Below, piece after piece: positions 33,939-43,082 of a stretch of 64,000 nucleotides of DNA. This DNA comes from Foliamicus sp963666765 (GTDB lineage Bacteria; Pseudomonadota; Gammaproteobacteria; Steroidobacterales; Foliamicaceae): assembly GCA_963666765.1 (NCBI GenBank), contig OY762933.1, forward strand, positions 2,542,001 to 2,606,000. Reading direction: 5' to 3'. The notes under the pieces were generated by a model. It was given only the letters and a program-made list of their open reading frames with translations, made no database searches and was not told the origin of the DNA. Position 1 is the stretch's first letter; each line of letters starts with the position of its first letter. The translations under genes and the position numbers were made by a program.

Positions 33939-35641
33939 GTGATGGCAATGTAACGATTACGCGGCACTTCGTAAGCATTCGCGGCAGGTACGGCGAACGC
34001 CAGGTGCACTATCGGCGCGCGGGCGACGGGCCGGCGCTGGTGCTGCTGCACCAGTCGCCCCAGTCGTCGCTCGAATACGTATCGCTGATGAAGGAGTGGG
34101 GCCGGCATTTCACCGTCATCGCTCCCGACACGCCCGGCTATGGCGCGTCGGACCCGGCCGAGGGAGAAGACCTGACCATGGCGGATTTCGCCGACTGCGT
34201 GGCGGAATTCATCCGCGCACTCGGCATCAGCAAGACTGGCCTGTACGGCTTCCATACCGGCGCCGCGATGTCGGTGGAGACCGCGGCCCGGCATCCGGAC
34301 CTGGTGACCGCGGTGGCGGTCAACGGTTACGGCGCCTTCAACGATGAGGAACAGGCGGAGTTGCTGGCCAACTACCTGCCGTCCTTCGTTCCGGCCTGGG
34401 ACGGCTCTCATCTCACCTGGCTGTGGAGCCGCCTGCGCCAGCAGCTCATGTTTTTCCCCTGGTACGACCTGAGCGCTGCCGCCCGCATGTCATACGACCT
34501 GCCGTCGGCCGACCGTCTGCAGCGGGAGGTGCTGGAATTCCTGCGCGCCGGCGACAACTACCGCAAGGCCTACGGCTGCGCTTTCTCGCACGACGGCGCC
34601 GAGGCGGTCGTGGAGCTGAAGGCGCCGGGTCTGGTTACCGCATGGGTCGGCGACGTGCTGGCCTCTCAGCTGGAACGCATCCCTCCGCCCCCGGACGGAG
34701 TTGAGGTGTATCCGAGCCCGACGCCTCAGTCCGCGCTGGAGGATTGCTTCAAGCTGCTGACCGCCCATCCCGCGCCGGTTCCGCCGGCCTCGCCGCCGGC
34801 GCAGGCGCTGGATGGACGCTTGTGGAGCGAGATGGTCTCGATTCCGGGCGGACAGGTTCGCGTTTACCGCAACACCGACGCCGACGGCACTACGGTAGTC
34901 GTGCAGCATGACGCGGCCGGCTCCGGGCGCACGGTGCAGGGACTCGCCGAGTCCCTGATCGGATCGCACCCGGTGCTTGCCGTGGAACTGCCCGGGCACG
35001 CCGACTCGGACAACACCATCGGCGAGGGCGACGTCAGCGTGGCGGATTACCGCGATGCACTGGCGCAGGTTCTGGACGCGCTGGGCCTCGAGCAGGTGAA
35101 CGGTTACGGCGTCTGGGGCGGCGGGTCGGTCCTTCTCGACCTGGCCATCGAAAATCCCGGCCGGGTAGGGCGGCTGGTCATCACCGGCCTGATCGATCAC
35201 ACCGAGGAGGAACAGGCCGATCTGCTGGCGAACTACACGCCCGAAATCGTTCCCCAGTGGCACGGCGGACACCTCCTGGAGGCCTGGCACATGATGCGTG
35301 ACCAGGGCATCTACTTCCCCTGGTACTCGCGCAAGGCGGAGTCGATGCTTCAGGGCGAGCCGTACCTGGATCCGGGCATGGTGCACCGCCGCGTGGTCGA
35401 GGTCCTGCGGGCGCCGGTCATGTGGCGCAAGGCATACCACGCGCACTTCAGGTACCGCGCCGGGCAGCGCCTGGCGGACGCTGGCATCCCGGTCCTGCTG
35501 GCCACGGCGGAATGGGACGTGGCGCGGGAACTGAGCGAGCGCCTGGCGGGCGAATACGCGCACTGCGGTGCTCTGCTGCTTCCCGATAACCCGGCGGACT
35601 GGGGAACGGCCGTCACGCCGTTTTTTGAGGGGGACGCCTGA
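33935..35641 (+). CDS. Tandem alpha/beta-hydrolase-fold protein with both nucleophiles replaced
   Basis: 568 residues made of two alpha/beta-hydrolase domains (about 1-245 and 290-568) joined by a proline-rich linker (PAPVPPASPPAQ). Each half keeps the fold's early part (LVLLHQSPQSS; VVVQHDAAGSG) and an equivalent FFPWYD/YFPWYS helix, showing internal duplication. The nucleophile elbow G-x-Nuc-x-G reads GFHTG (105-109) in half 1 and GVWGG (392-396) in half 2, so His and Trp stand where Ser, Cys or Asp is expected. It may be a non-hydrolytic or binding protein. Coupled to MFS and the SMP-30-like gene. Confidence 0.8.
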   Translation: MSDGNVTITRHFVSIRGRYGERQVHYRRAGDGPALVLLHQSPQSSLEYVSLMKEWGRHFTVIAPDTPGYGASDPAEGEDLTMADFADCVAEFIRALGISKTGLYGFHTGAAMSVETAARHPDLVTAVAVNGYGAFNDEEQAELLANYLPSFVPAWDGSHLTWLWSRLRQQLMFFPWYDLSAAARMSYDLPSADRLQREVLEFLRAGDNYRKAYGCAFSHDGAEAVVELKAPGLVTAWVGDVLASQLERIPPPPDGVEVYPSPTPQSALEDCFKLLTAHPAPVPPASPPAQALDGRLWSEMVSIPGGQVRVYRNTDADGTTVVVQHDAAGSGRTVQGLAESLIGSHPVLAVELPGHADSDNTIGEGDVSVADYRDALAQVLDALGLEQVNGYGVWGGGSVLLDLAIENPGRVGRLVITGLIDHTEEEQADLLANYTPEIVPQWHGGHLLEAWHMMRDQGIYFPWYSRKAESMLQGEPYLDPGMVHRRVVEVLRAPVMWRKAYHAHFRYRAGQRLADAGIPVLLATAEWDVARELSERLAGEYAHCGALLLPDNPADWGTAVTPFFEGDA

Positions 35642-36570
35642 TGAACTCTGAATCGACCTTGCAGCCTTTCGGCCCCGGCGACGTTTTCGCCGGCGCCACG
35701 CTTCTCAACGATCCGGACGACGACCACGCCGGCCGCGGGCGGATCATCCAGTACGACGCCGGACTGAACGAGAAGGGCGTACTCTGGATCGATGACAGCA
35801 CTCACCTCGTGGGAGGGCTGAAATTCGATCCCGATGGGGTGCTCTGGGCGTTCGACAGCAACGCCCACCTGGTGATTCGGGTCGGGCCCGACGGGCAGCG
35901 CCTCCCGCACATGGATTTTGCCGAACGCTCCTTCTCCAACGTGAACTTCGGCCCCCAAGGGCAGATTTACCTTTCCGAGCACCTGGTGGGGTCCGAAAGT
36001 CGCCTGCCTTTGCAGACGGTGCTTGCACGGATGCCCGGCAGCGACCGGTTCGGCGACGGCCATGTCTTCGAGTACACGCAGCAGGGCGAACTCGTGGCGG
36101 AGCACGCAACCGAAACGCACGGCGGCATGGGCGGCTTTCTCGGGGTCACGCATTCCACGCTGGCGCCGGACGGCAAGACGCTCGTGTATGTATCGGAGAC
36201 CGGCAAGAGGATGATGCGCTTCGACCTGGAGGCTTCCCGGCAGCTGCCCGACATCCTGAACCTGCCGGAGGATGAGCGCGGCGCCATGTGCTTTGCGGTG
36301 AGCTACGCGCCGGACGGCGCCCTGCTTCACATGCGTGGAAGCGCCGTCGAGTTTCTGAGCGAGCAGGGCGAACGGGAAAGAGAATTGCCCCTGCCCGGAT
36401 TCGGCTGGGCCACGATGTGCCTGTCGGCCGACGGCGAGCATGTGCTGGGCGGCAATTTCTTTACCGGCCAGATCGTGAGGATGAGCCTGGAATCGGGGGA
36501 AATCTCGGCCAGCGCCAAGGTCGGCGTCGAGCGCTCCCTGGCCGGAATCGCGGAGTTCGCCGGCGCGTGA
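35641..36570 (+). CDS. SMP-30/gluconolactonase-like beta-propeller protein
   Basis: 309 residues. Repeated blade motifs are visible (GGLKFDPDGVLWAFD, NVNFGPQGQIYLSEH, STLAPDGKTLVYVSETG, ATMCLSADGEHVLGGN), the pattern of SMP-30/strictosidine-synthase-like six-bladed propellers, many of them metal-dependent lactonases. No signal peptide, so it is cytosolic. Its start overlaps the hydrolase stop by one base (TGATG). Role in the pathway unknown. Confidence 0.75.
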   Translation: MNSESTLQPFGPGDVFAGATLLNDPDDDHAGRGRIIQYDAGLNEKGVLWIDDSTHLVGGLKFDPDGVLWAFDSNAHLVIRVGPDGQRLPHMDFAERSFSNVNFGPQGQIYLSEHLVGSESRLPLQTVLARMPGSDRFGDGHVFEYTQQGELVAEHATETHGGMGGFLGVTHSTLAPDGKTLVYVSETGKRMMRFDLEASRQLPDILNLPEDERGAMCFAVSYAPDGALLHMRGSAVEFLSEQGERERELPLPGFGWATMCLSADGEHVLGGNFFTGQIVRMSLESGEISASAKVGVERSLAGIAEFAGA

Positions 36571-36641
36571 GCTCCAGCGCCGGGACTGTCGGCGACGCGG
36601 GGGTAGAGCGCTCCAGGGAGCGAAGGCGTCTCGCCTGCGTT

Positions 36642-36660
36642 GAGGGCGCCGACGCCCTAC
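36642..36660. repeat. REP-like palindromic sequence before the ABC genes
   Basis: GAGGGCGCCGACGCCCTAC forms a GGGCG/CGCCC stem. A second related unit (GCGAAGGCGTCTCGCC) lies just upstream at about 36620-36635. It sits between the SMP-30-like gene and the ABC transporter genes and could attenuate transcription inside the run. Confidence 0.45.
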
Positions 36661-36682
36661 CGCCCCGGGAGGTGTGAACCGC

Positions 36683-38458
36683 ATGCTGGGCGTGGACAGC
36701 AGGCTGGTCACCCCGGCCACGATCAAGTGGGTGCGGGTAGGGCTTGTTGCGGGCATCGCGGCGATGCCCATGACCATATTGCTGTATTACGTGCTCGGTC
36801 TGGCGGTCGATGCCGCCTGGCAGGGCAGCAACCTGGTGCGCCAGTGGTTCTGGGTGCTGGCCGCGCTGGTGCTCGCCAAGGCAGCCCTTGCCTGGGTTTT
36901 CCGGACAGGGCAGTTCCGGGCGTCGGGCGAAGCCAAGCTCAACGTTCGCGACCGCATCCACAAAAAGGTCGTCGAGCTGGGCCCCGGCCTGCTCGGAAAG
37001 CGGCGCACGGGAGAAATCGCCAATATCGCCACCGAAGGCGTCGAGTACCTCGACTATTACTTCAGCGTTTATTTCGTGCAGATCTGGGTGGCCATCGCCA
37101 TACCCATCATGCTCTGCGCGGCGATCTTCTGGGTCGATTGGGTGGTCGGCCTGTGGATGCTTGCCGGGGTTCCGCTGACCCCGCTGTTCGTCGGGTCGTC
37201 GGCGCGCGGCTTTCGGCGCATCAGCGCGCAGAACGAGGCCGTCAAGAACCGCAACAGCTCCCAGTACCTGGATTCGATTCAGGGAATGACCACGCTCAAG
37301 ATGTTCAATCAGGACCGTTCGCGTGGCGAAGAGATGGCAGCCGGCAACGAGGTGCAGCGCCGCAGCACGATGAAGCTGCTGGCGGTGGCCCAGTCGCAGT
37401 TCGTTTTCCTGGAACTGGGGTTCGCCCTTTTTTCGACGGCGGTGGCCATGGCGGTGGCCCTGTACCGTTACTCCGGGGGTCACCTGACGCCGGGCGAAGT
37501 GGTTGCGCTGGTGCTCATCAGCCTGGAGTTCAGCCGCACGCTGCTGCTGATCGGCGAGTTCTTCTTCGCCGGCGCGCTGGGCCGCGAGGTGGCGCGCAAG
37601 GTGCGCGAATTCCTGGACGAGACGCCTTCCGTGCGCCGGTCCCGGAAAGAGGCTTCAGAGAAGCTGCCCGCCGGCGATCTGAGCATCCGGCTCAGGGACG
37701 TTTCCTTTACCTATCCGGGGGCGGATTCCCCCGCCGTCCGGAGTTTCTCCATGGATCTGAACCCGGGGGAAACCGTCGCGCTGGTGGGGCGCAGCGGTTC
37801 CGGAAAGACAACCGTGACCAACCTTCTGCTGAGAACGCTGGACCCCGACGCCGGCAAAATCCTGTTCGGCGGCATTCCGGAACAGCAGCTGTCCCTCGCG
37901 CAGATACGCGAGCGGATTGCGCTGGTTCCGCAGGACCCCTTCCTGTTTTTCGGGACGATCGCGGAAAACCTGCGGGTCGCCGGGGCCGACGCATCCGATG
38001 ACGAACTCATGGCGGCGCTCAAGGGCGCCGAGCTGTTCGACTTCGTGCAGGCTTCGCCGGCCGGAATGGATACCATGGTCGGCGATCAGGGCATGGCGCT
38101 CAGCGCCGGGCAGGCGCAACGGCTCGCCATTGCCAGGGCGATCCTGAAGGATGCGCCGATCGTGATTCTCGATGAGCCGACCTCGCAGATCGACGTGGAA
38201 ACGGAAGCGGCCCTGCACCTGGCCCTCAAGCGGCTGACGAGGGGCAAGACGGTGCTGCTGATCGCGCACCGCCTGAGCACAATCGAGCAGGCGGACCGCA
38301 TCGTGGTGATGGAAGAAGGCGCGGTTGCCGAGCAGGGCACGCGAGACGAACTGCTGGCTCGCGGGGGCATATACGCGGGGATGGTCCGAACCAAGCAAGA
38401 ACTGGAAAGCATGGCCGGGCCGTACGGCGAGGGTCGATTGGCCGAGGCGGGAGCCTGA
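36683..38458 (+). CDS. ABC exporter half-transporter (TMD-NBD), degenerate signature
   Basis: About 591 residues. The ribosome site GGGAGG (36667-36672) is 10 bases from the ATG at 36683 but 1 base from the GTG at 36674, so 36683 is chosen. An N-terminal six-helix membrane domain is followed by an ATPase with Walker A VGRSGSGKTT, signature LSAGQ (instead of LSGGQ) and Walker B IVILDEPTSQID, with the H-loop IAHRLS. With the next gene it should form a heterodimeric exporter, in which one composite ATP site is often degenerate. Substrate unknown; CydDC-like or peptide/lipid export are alternatives. Confidence 0.88.
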   Translation: MLGVDSRLVTPATIKWVRVGLVAGIAAMPMTILLYYVLGLAVDAAWQGSNLVRQWFWVLAALVLAKAALAWVFRTGQFRASGEAKLNVRDRIHKKVVELGPGLLGKRRTGEIANIATEGVEYLDYYFSVYFVQIWVAIAIPIMLCAAIFWVDWVVGLWMLAGVPLTPLFVGSSARGFRRISAQNEAVKNRNSSQYLDSIQGMTTLKMFNQDRSRGEEMAAGNEVQRRSTMKLLAVAQSQFVFLELGFALFSTAVAMAVALYRYSGGHLTPGEVVALVLISLEFSRTLLLIGEFFFAGALGREVARKVREFLDETPSVRRSRKEASEKLPAGDLSIRLRDVSFTYPGADSPAVRSFSMDLNPGETVALVGRSGSGKTTVTNLLLRTLDPDAGKILFGGIPEQQLSLAQIRERIALVPQDPFLFFGTIAENLRVAGADASDDELMAALKGAELFDFVQASPAGMDTMVGDQGMALSAGQAQRLAIARAILKDAPIVILDEPTSQIDVETEAALHLALKRLTRGKTVLLIAHRLSTIEQADRIVVMEEGAVAEQGTRDELLARGGIYAGMVRTKQELESMAGPYGEGRLAEAGA

Positions 38459-40257
38459 TGGCCAGGGCAAGCAACGCGCGGATCATTCGGCGGCTGCTGA
38501 CGCACATGCGGCCTTTCAGCTGGATCATGTGCATTTCACTGACGGCCCGGGTGGTCAAGATCGTTTCCCAGGCCGCCGTGCTCGGCATCGCGGCGGCCAG
38601 CGTCGGCATCTACGTGGCCGCGCACGAACCGGGGGCGGTCGCCTGGGACGTGATCTGGAACAAGGTGAAGTGGATTGCGGCGACAGGCACGATCGTGGGC
38701 GTTGCCTCGTATATCGAACAGTACACCGGGCACTACGTCGCCTTTCACATCCTGGCCGCCTTCCGCAACAGCTTCTACTATGCCATGCTGCCGCTGGCGC
38801 CGGCCCGCACTTCCAGACTCCAGTCGGGTGACGCGGTCAGCCGGGTCATGTCGGATTGCGAGCGCATCGAGCCCTTCTACGCCCACACCATCGCTCCGGC
38901 GGTTGCGGCAATCTGCGTGCCCGGCGTCATCCTGGCCTGGTGCTACAGCGTGCATCCCTCTTTTCTGGCTGTCCTTGCGCCTTTCTACGTGGCCACGACC
39001 TTCGTGTTGCCGTGGCTGGTGGCGAAACTGGGCGGCGACGGCGTGGCCTACCGCGACAAGCTGGGCCTGGTCAACGCCTACGTGGCCGACAGCATCCAGG
39101 GTGTGCGCGACACGGTCGCCTTCGGCTACGAGAAACGGCGCGGCGAGGAGCTGTGGCGTATCGGCGCCACCATGCAGGAGGGACAGGACAAGCTCTACGG
39201 CGCGGACGCCACCCAGCGGGCGCTGGGAGAGATATTCGTTACCGTCGGAATACTTGCCGCCGCCTGGTGGGGGATCGAACTGACCATGGATGGGCGGATC
39301 TCCGCGCTGGTCGATCTGCCGGCCATCGTCGCCGTATCCGTGATCGGCTTCTACACTTCCATCGGGCTGGCCAACAATTACACCGATTTTCGCGTTTCCA
39401 TCATTGCGGCGCGGCGCCTGTTCTCGATGATGGACCAGCCGCCGGCGGCGCGGGAGTCGTCGGATGCATCGGCGGACGGCGCCGGCTCGGCCTCGCTGCA
39501 TTTCCGCGGCGTGTCGTTCGAATACGATTCCGATGACGCCGAGTGGAGCCGCGGCGCCGGCGTGCTGAAGGACTTCTCGCTCGACATCGAGGCCGGCCGG
39601 CACGTGGCCCTGGTCGGCCCCAGCGGTACGGGCAAGACGACGCTCATCAACCTTCTGCTTCGCCATTGGGACGTCGACCGGGGCGAGGTTGCAATCGGCG
39701 ACAAGCCCGTCGCCGATTTTCCCCTGGACGCCCTGCAGAAGCAGTTCGCCGTGGTGTCGCAGCGCAGCTACACCTTCAACGAGTCCATCCGCGACAACAT
39801 TCTTTTCGGACGCCCCGACGCCGGCGATGCCCGGATGAAGGCGGCGGCGAAGGACGCCGGACTGAGCGACTGGATCGCCACGCTTCCCGACGGCTACGAC
39901 TCGCCGGCGGGCGAGCGCGGCAGCAAGCTGTCCGGCGGCCAGCGCCAGCGTATCGCCATTGCCCGGGCGATCCTCAAGGATGCGCCGATCGTGCTTCTGG
40001 ACGAGCCCACTTCCAGCCTGGACGTGGAAACGGAAAAAGGCGTGATGCGGGCGCAGCGCCGTCTGTGCCGGGGCAAGACCACGCTGACCATTGCGCATCG
40101 CCTTTCGACCATAGTCGACAGCGACGAAATCCTGGTCATGATTCAGGGCAGAATTGCGGAACGGGGCAGCCACGAGGAATTGATGGCCTGTGGAGGTTGG
40201 TACTCGAAGATGTTCACCCTGCAGCTCGACGAGGTGGACGCAGCCCTGGTCGCATAG
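38458..40257 (+). CDS. ABC exporter half-transporter (TMD-NBD), canonical signature
   Basis: 599 residues. A six-helix membrane domain, then Walker A VGPSGTGKTT, Q-loop region, signature LSGGQRQRIAIARA, Walker B IVLLDEPTSSLD and H-loop IAHRLS. The start overlaps the previous stop by one base (TGATG), so the two subunits are made in equal amounts as a heterodimer. The membrane part contains an unusually long cytosolic-like region (LVNAYVADSIQGVRDTVAFG). Confidence 0.88.
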   Translation: MARASNARIIRRLLTHMRPFSWIMCISLTARVVKIVSQAAVLGIAAASVGIYVAAHEPGAVAWDVIWNKVKWIAATGTIVGVASYIEQYTGHYVAFHILAAFRNSFYYAMLPLAPARTSRLQSGDAVSRVMSDCERIEPFYAHTIAPAVAAICVPGVILAWCYSVHPSFLAVLAPFYVATTFVLPWLVAKLGGDGVAYRDKLGLVNAYVADSIQGVRDTVAFGYEKRRGEELWRIGATMQEGQDKLYGADATQRALGEIFVTVGILAAAWWGIELTMDGRISALVDLPAIVAVSVIGFYTSIGLANNYTDFRVSIIAARRLFSMMDQPPAARESSDASADGAGSASLHFRGVSFEYDSDDAEWSRGAGVLKDFSLDIEAGRHVALVGPSGTGKTTLINLLLRHWDVDRGEVAIGDKPVADFPLDALQKQFAVVSQRSYTFNESIRDNILFGRPDAGDARMKAAAKDAGLSDWIATLPDGYDSPAGERGSKLSGGQRQRIAIARAILKDAPIVLLDEPTSSLDVETEKGVMRAQRRLCRGKTTLTIAHRLSTIVDSDEILVMIQGRIAERGSHEELMACGGWYSKMFTLQLDEVDAALVA

Positions 40258-40266
40258 GAGAAGGCC

Positions 40267-41067
40267 ATGAGCATGATGGAACGGCACATCGCGATTGCCG
40301 GCGGCGGAGGGGGGATCGGCGAGGCGCTGTGCCGGTCGTTCATTCGCCAGGGTGCCAAAGTGCTATTGGCCGACAAGCTCGATCCCAGGAGCCTGGAGTT
40401 CGGCTTCCGGCCTATGGAAGAGGCGGACGCGGGGCAACTGCGATACGAGCAATGCGACATTACCCGCAGCGACCAGGTGCGGGAATTCGGGGGCGCAATC
40501 GAGAGCTTCTTTGGCGGAAAAATCGACGTGCTCATCAACTGCGTGGGCATCAACATGCGCAAGTCCCTGCTCGAGCTGGCCGAAGAAGACTGGGACCGCG
40601 TGATGGACGCCAACGTAAAGGGCGCATTCCTGTTGTTGTCGGCGCTGGCGCCGATGGTGAAGTCCGGCGGCGCGATCGTGTTTCTGTCCAGCGCCGCCGC
40701 CTTGCGTCCGGGCAGGATCGATGCGGCCTATGCGTTGAGCAAGTTGGCCCTGAACCACCTTTCATTGATGCTGGGGGCCGAAGTCGCGCAACGCGGGATT
40801 CGACTGAATGCCGTGTGCCCGGGGCCGATCATGTCCGACCGGGTAATCGACGAGCGTCTGATCGACCCCATCACTTCCGAGCACCGCACGGCCGAGGAAG
40901 TCAAGAAGGAGCTTCTCGAAGAAATGCCGCTGGCGCGCCATTTCGGCGACATTCCGCCGGTGGAGTCGGTCGTCGATGCCGTCAACTTCCTGGTCAGCGA
41001 CGAGGCGAAGTTCATCACCGGCGCGATTCTGCCGGTGGACGGAGGAAAGTCGCTGGCGGCGCTGTAA
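40267..41067 (+). CDS. SDR family oxidoreductase
   Basis: 266 residues. Cofactor motif IAGGGGGIGEAL, the D-x-x-D-like LADKLD after beta2, NCVGIN in place of NNAG, catalytic Ser and Y-x-x-x-K (AAYALSKLALN), and a C-terminal ILPVDGGKS. It lies 9 bases after the ABC gene and closes the run. It probably oxidises or reduces an intermediate of the pathway served by the transporters. Confidence 0.85.
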   Translation: MSMMERHIAIAGGGGGIGEALCRSFIRQGAKVLLADKLDPRSLEFGFRPMEEADAGQLRYEQCDITRSDQVREFGGAIESFFGGKIDVLINCVGINMRKSLLELAEEDWDRVMDANVKGAFLLLSALAPMVKSGGAIVFLSSAAALRPGRIDAAYALSKLALNHLSLMLGAEVAQRGIRLNAVCPGPIMSDRVIDERLIDPITSEHRTAEEVKKELLEEMPLARHFGDIPPVESVVDAVNFLVSDEAKFITGAILPVDGGKSLAAL

Positions 41068-41095
41068 GTGCGCGGGCAAGTCCCACGGATCTTGC

Positions 41096-42148
41096 TCAGA
41101 ACTGGTAGGAAAACTGCACCGTTACGGTTGTCGTATCTTCGCCGCTGCCGCCTTGCCTTGCGGAATAGTCCCTATCGCGGCCCCATTCCACACCAAGCGT
41201 GAGCGGCTCGAAGAGTTCCAGTGACACGCTGGCCAGCAGTCGCCGGGCGGGCAGCTCCAGAGCAAGTAACTCACGGGTCGCCTGCCAGCCTCCGGCCACG
41301 GTCACGTTTCTTCCGGCCACATCGAAGTCATAAGCTGCTTCCAGGAGCCAGCCGGACGGCTTTGCGCCGCGTCCCGAAAATTCGAGTTCGCCGCCCGAGT
41401 ACGACTCAAGCGCACCCAGGTACTCGCCAATCAGGGTCATGGCGCCGAAGCGGAGGCTGGCTTGCGCCGACCAGGCTGCGACCCGGCTGACGGAACTTTC
41501 GCCGCCTGCGGTATCCGAAAGCAACCCCAGAATGCCGTCGGCAAAACCGATGTCGCTCGTAAACGAGAGATTCAGGGCTACTCCTGACGACGCCCGCACC
41601 GCGGAATAGGCAAGGGCCGCCCCGTAACCTGCAGCGCCGCCGGCCGATTGCAGCCCGTCGTCGCCGTCGAAGCCGAACACCGAAGCCTGCAGGCGCCCGG
41701 CGGTCCATCCCAGCGCCAGGGCGATTTCGTTGGTTTCGCCCAACTCGAGCGTCAACGGTTCGGAAATCATGCGCGTATCGAATACGCCGAAGGGGAGAAA
41801 CTGACGGCCGGCAGTTACGGACCACGGACCGTCCGGGGGGCCGATGGCAAGTGTGGCGTACTCGAGGTAGGTTGCTTCCGAGCCGTGGATATGCTGTCTC
41901 TCGCCGAGATCCGTATGCTCGTACAGGAAACCGGTCTCGATGGCTGCCCAGTCGCCCACAGCCGCTGCAAAGGCCAGGCTGGCTTCCGAAATGGCCGACC
42001 TGGAGTACGCGCCCTCCAGTTCGGGCCGCGTGAATACGGAGTCCAGGTCCGCATGGCCCCCGATCGCCAGCCACTCGCCTGCAGGCTGCTCCTGTGCCCC
42101 GGCAGCGCAGGTCAGCAAACCGATAAAGGCCAGGATTGTGCTCTTCAG
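41096..42148 (-). CDS. LbtU-family siderophore porin-like outer-membrane protein
   Basis: About 350 residues. The barrel ends in FSYQF with a terminal Phe. The central segment (PFGVFDTRMISEPLTLELGETNEIAL) is the recognisable LbtU-family motif; LbtU of Legionella takes up the siderophore legiobactin. A TTG at 42118 would cut the signal peptide, whereas CTG at 42148 gives a full one (KSTILAFIGLLTCAAGAQE), with GAGG 9 bases upstream. No ATG or GTG exists between that point and the upstream stop, so a CTG start or an upstream error is likely. Confidence 0.75.
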   Translation of the reverse strand: MKSTILAFIGLLTCAAGAQEQPAGEWLAIGGHADLDSVFTRPELEGAYSRSAISEASLAFAAAVGDWAAIETGFLYEHTDLGERQHIHGSEATYLEYATLAIGPPDGPWSVTAGRQFLPFGVFDTRMISEPLTLELGETNEIALALGWTAGRLQASVFGFDGDDGLQSAGGAAGYGAALAYSAVRASSGVALNLSFTSDIGFADGILGLLSDTAGGESSVSRVAAWSAQASLRFGAMTLIGEYLGALESYSGGELEFSGRGAKPSGWLLEAAYDFDVAGRNVTVAGGWQATRELLALELPARRLLASVSLELFEPLTLGVEWGRDRDYSARQGGSGEDTTTVTVQFSYQF

Positions 42149-42360
42149 TTTCTGGGGCCTCGTGAACCGCTGGGGCGTATGCCGGTGTGGCGGAAGGCAG
42201 TGAATGGATCGTTCGGGTATCGCTTCCGCCGACGAAAAATGCTAACACACCGGGGGGTTGCGGACCGCTGGTCTTTCGGTGGCGCCCAGTCGGTCGATGA
42301 CGCCGGCGCGCAGGGGATAAAATTCCGGCTCCGATTGGGAGTCTGCCGGGAGAAGAGTCG

Positions 42361-43074
42361 ATGGCGATAAAAACGCGGGATGTGGAATACGGTCACGGGG
42401 ACAAGGTTTTCGAGGCGCGCATGTACTGGGACGACGGGCGCGGTCCGGCGCCGGCGGTGGCGGTAGCGCATGCCTGGAGCGGGCGCGCCGGGCACGAGTG
42501 CGAGGCGGCGGAGAAGCTGGCGGGCGAAGGCTACGTCGGGATTGCGCTGGACGTTTACGGCAAGGGTGTTCTGGGCCAGAGCGTTGAAGAAAACATGGCG
42601 CTGATGAACCCGCTGATTGAAGACCGGCAGCTGCTGCAGGCCCGCCTTCTGGCGGGGCTGGACGCCGCCGCTGCGCAGCCGGAAGTGGACGGCGGGAACA
42701 TGGCCGCGATCGGATACTGTTTCGGCGGACTCTGCGTGTTGGACCTGGCGCGGGTCGGCGCGCCATTGAAGGGCGTAGTCAGCCTGCACGGCCTGTTCAA
42801 TCCGCCCGGCAACACCGACGGCAATTCGATCAGCGCAAAGGTGCTGGTGTTGCACGGCTGGGCCGATCCGATGGTTCCGCCCGACACCGTGGTCGATCTG
42901 GCTACTGAAATGACCCGGGCGGGCGCCGACTGGCAGATCCACGCCTACGGCCACGCGCTGCATGGTTTCACCCATGACGCCCCGGCTGTGGCGGACGGCA
43001 TCGGCTACAGCGAATCCGCCGACCGGCGGTCCTGGCAGTCGGTGCTGAACTTCATGACGGAGTTGTTTGCCTGA
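42361..43074 (+). CDS. Dienelactone hydrolase family protein
   Basis: 237 residues. The nucleophile is Cys120 in GYCFGG, as in dienelactone hydrolase rather than Ser esterases, with Asp in HGWADPMV and His in GHALHGFTHD completing the triad. Family members open lactone rings in chloroaromatic degradation, but many are of unknown substrate. It is cytosolic (no signal peptide) and directly precedes efp by 8 bases. Confidence 0.88.
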   Translation: MAIKTRDVEYGHGDKVFEARMYWDDGRGPAPAVAVAHAWSGRAGHECEAAEKLAGEGYVGIALDVYGKGVLGQSVEENMALMNPLIEDRQLLQARLLAGLDAAAAQPEVDGGNMAAIGYCFGGLCVLDLARVGAPLKGVVSLHGLFNPPGNTDGNSISAKVLVLHGWADPMVPPDTVVDLATEMTRAGADWQIHAYGHALHGFTHDAPAVADGIGYSESADRRSWQSVLNFMTELFA

Positions 43075-43082
43075 GCAGATAG

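Noticed and set aside
38536..40287. 583-residue minus-strand frame opposite the second ABC gene
   Set aside because: It is antisense to a protein with clear ABC motifs, has no recognisable domains, and is rich in R, H and Q as expected from a high-GC shadow.
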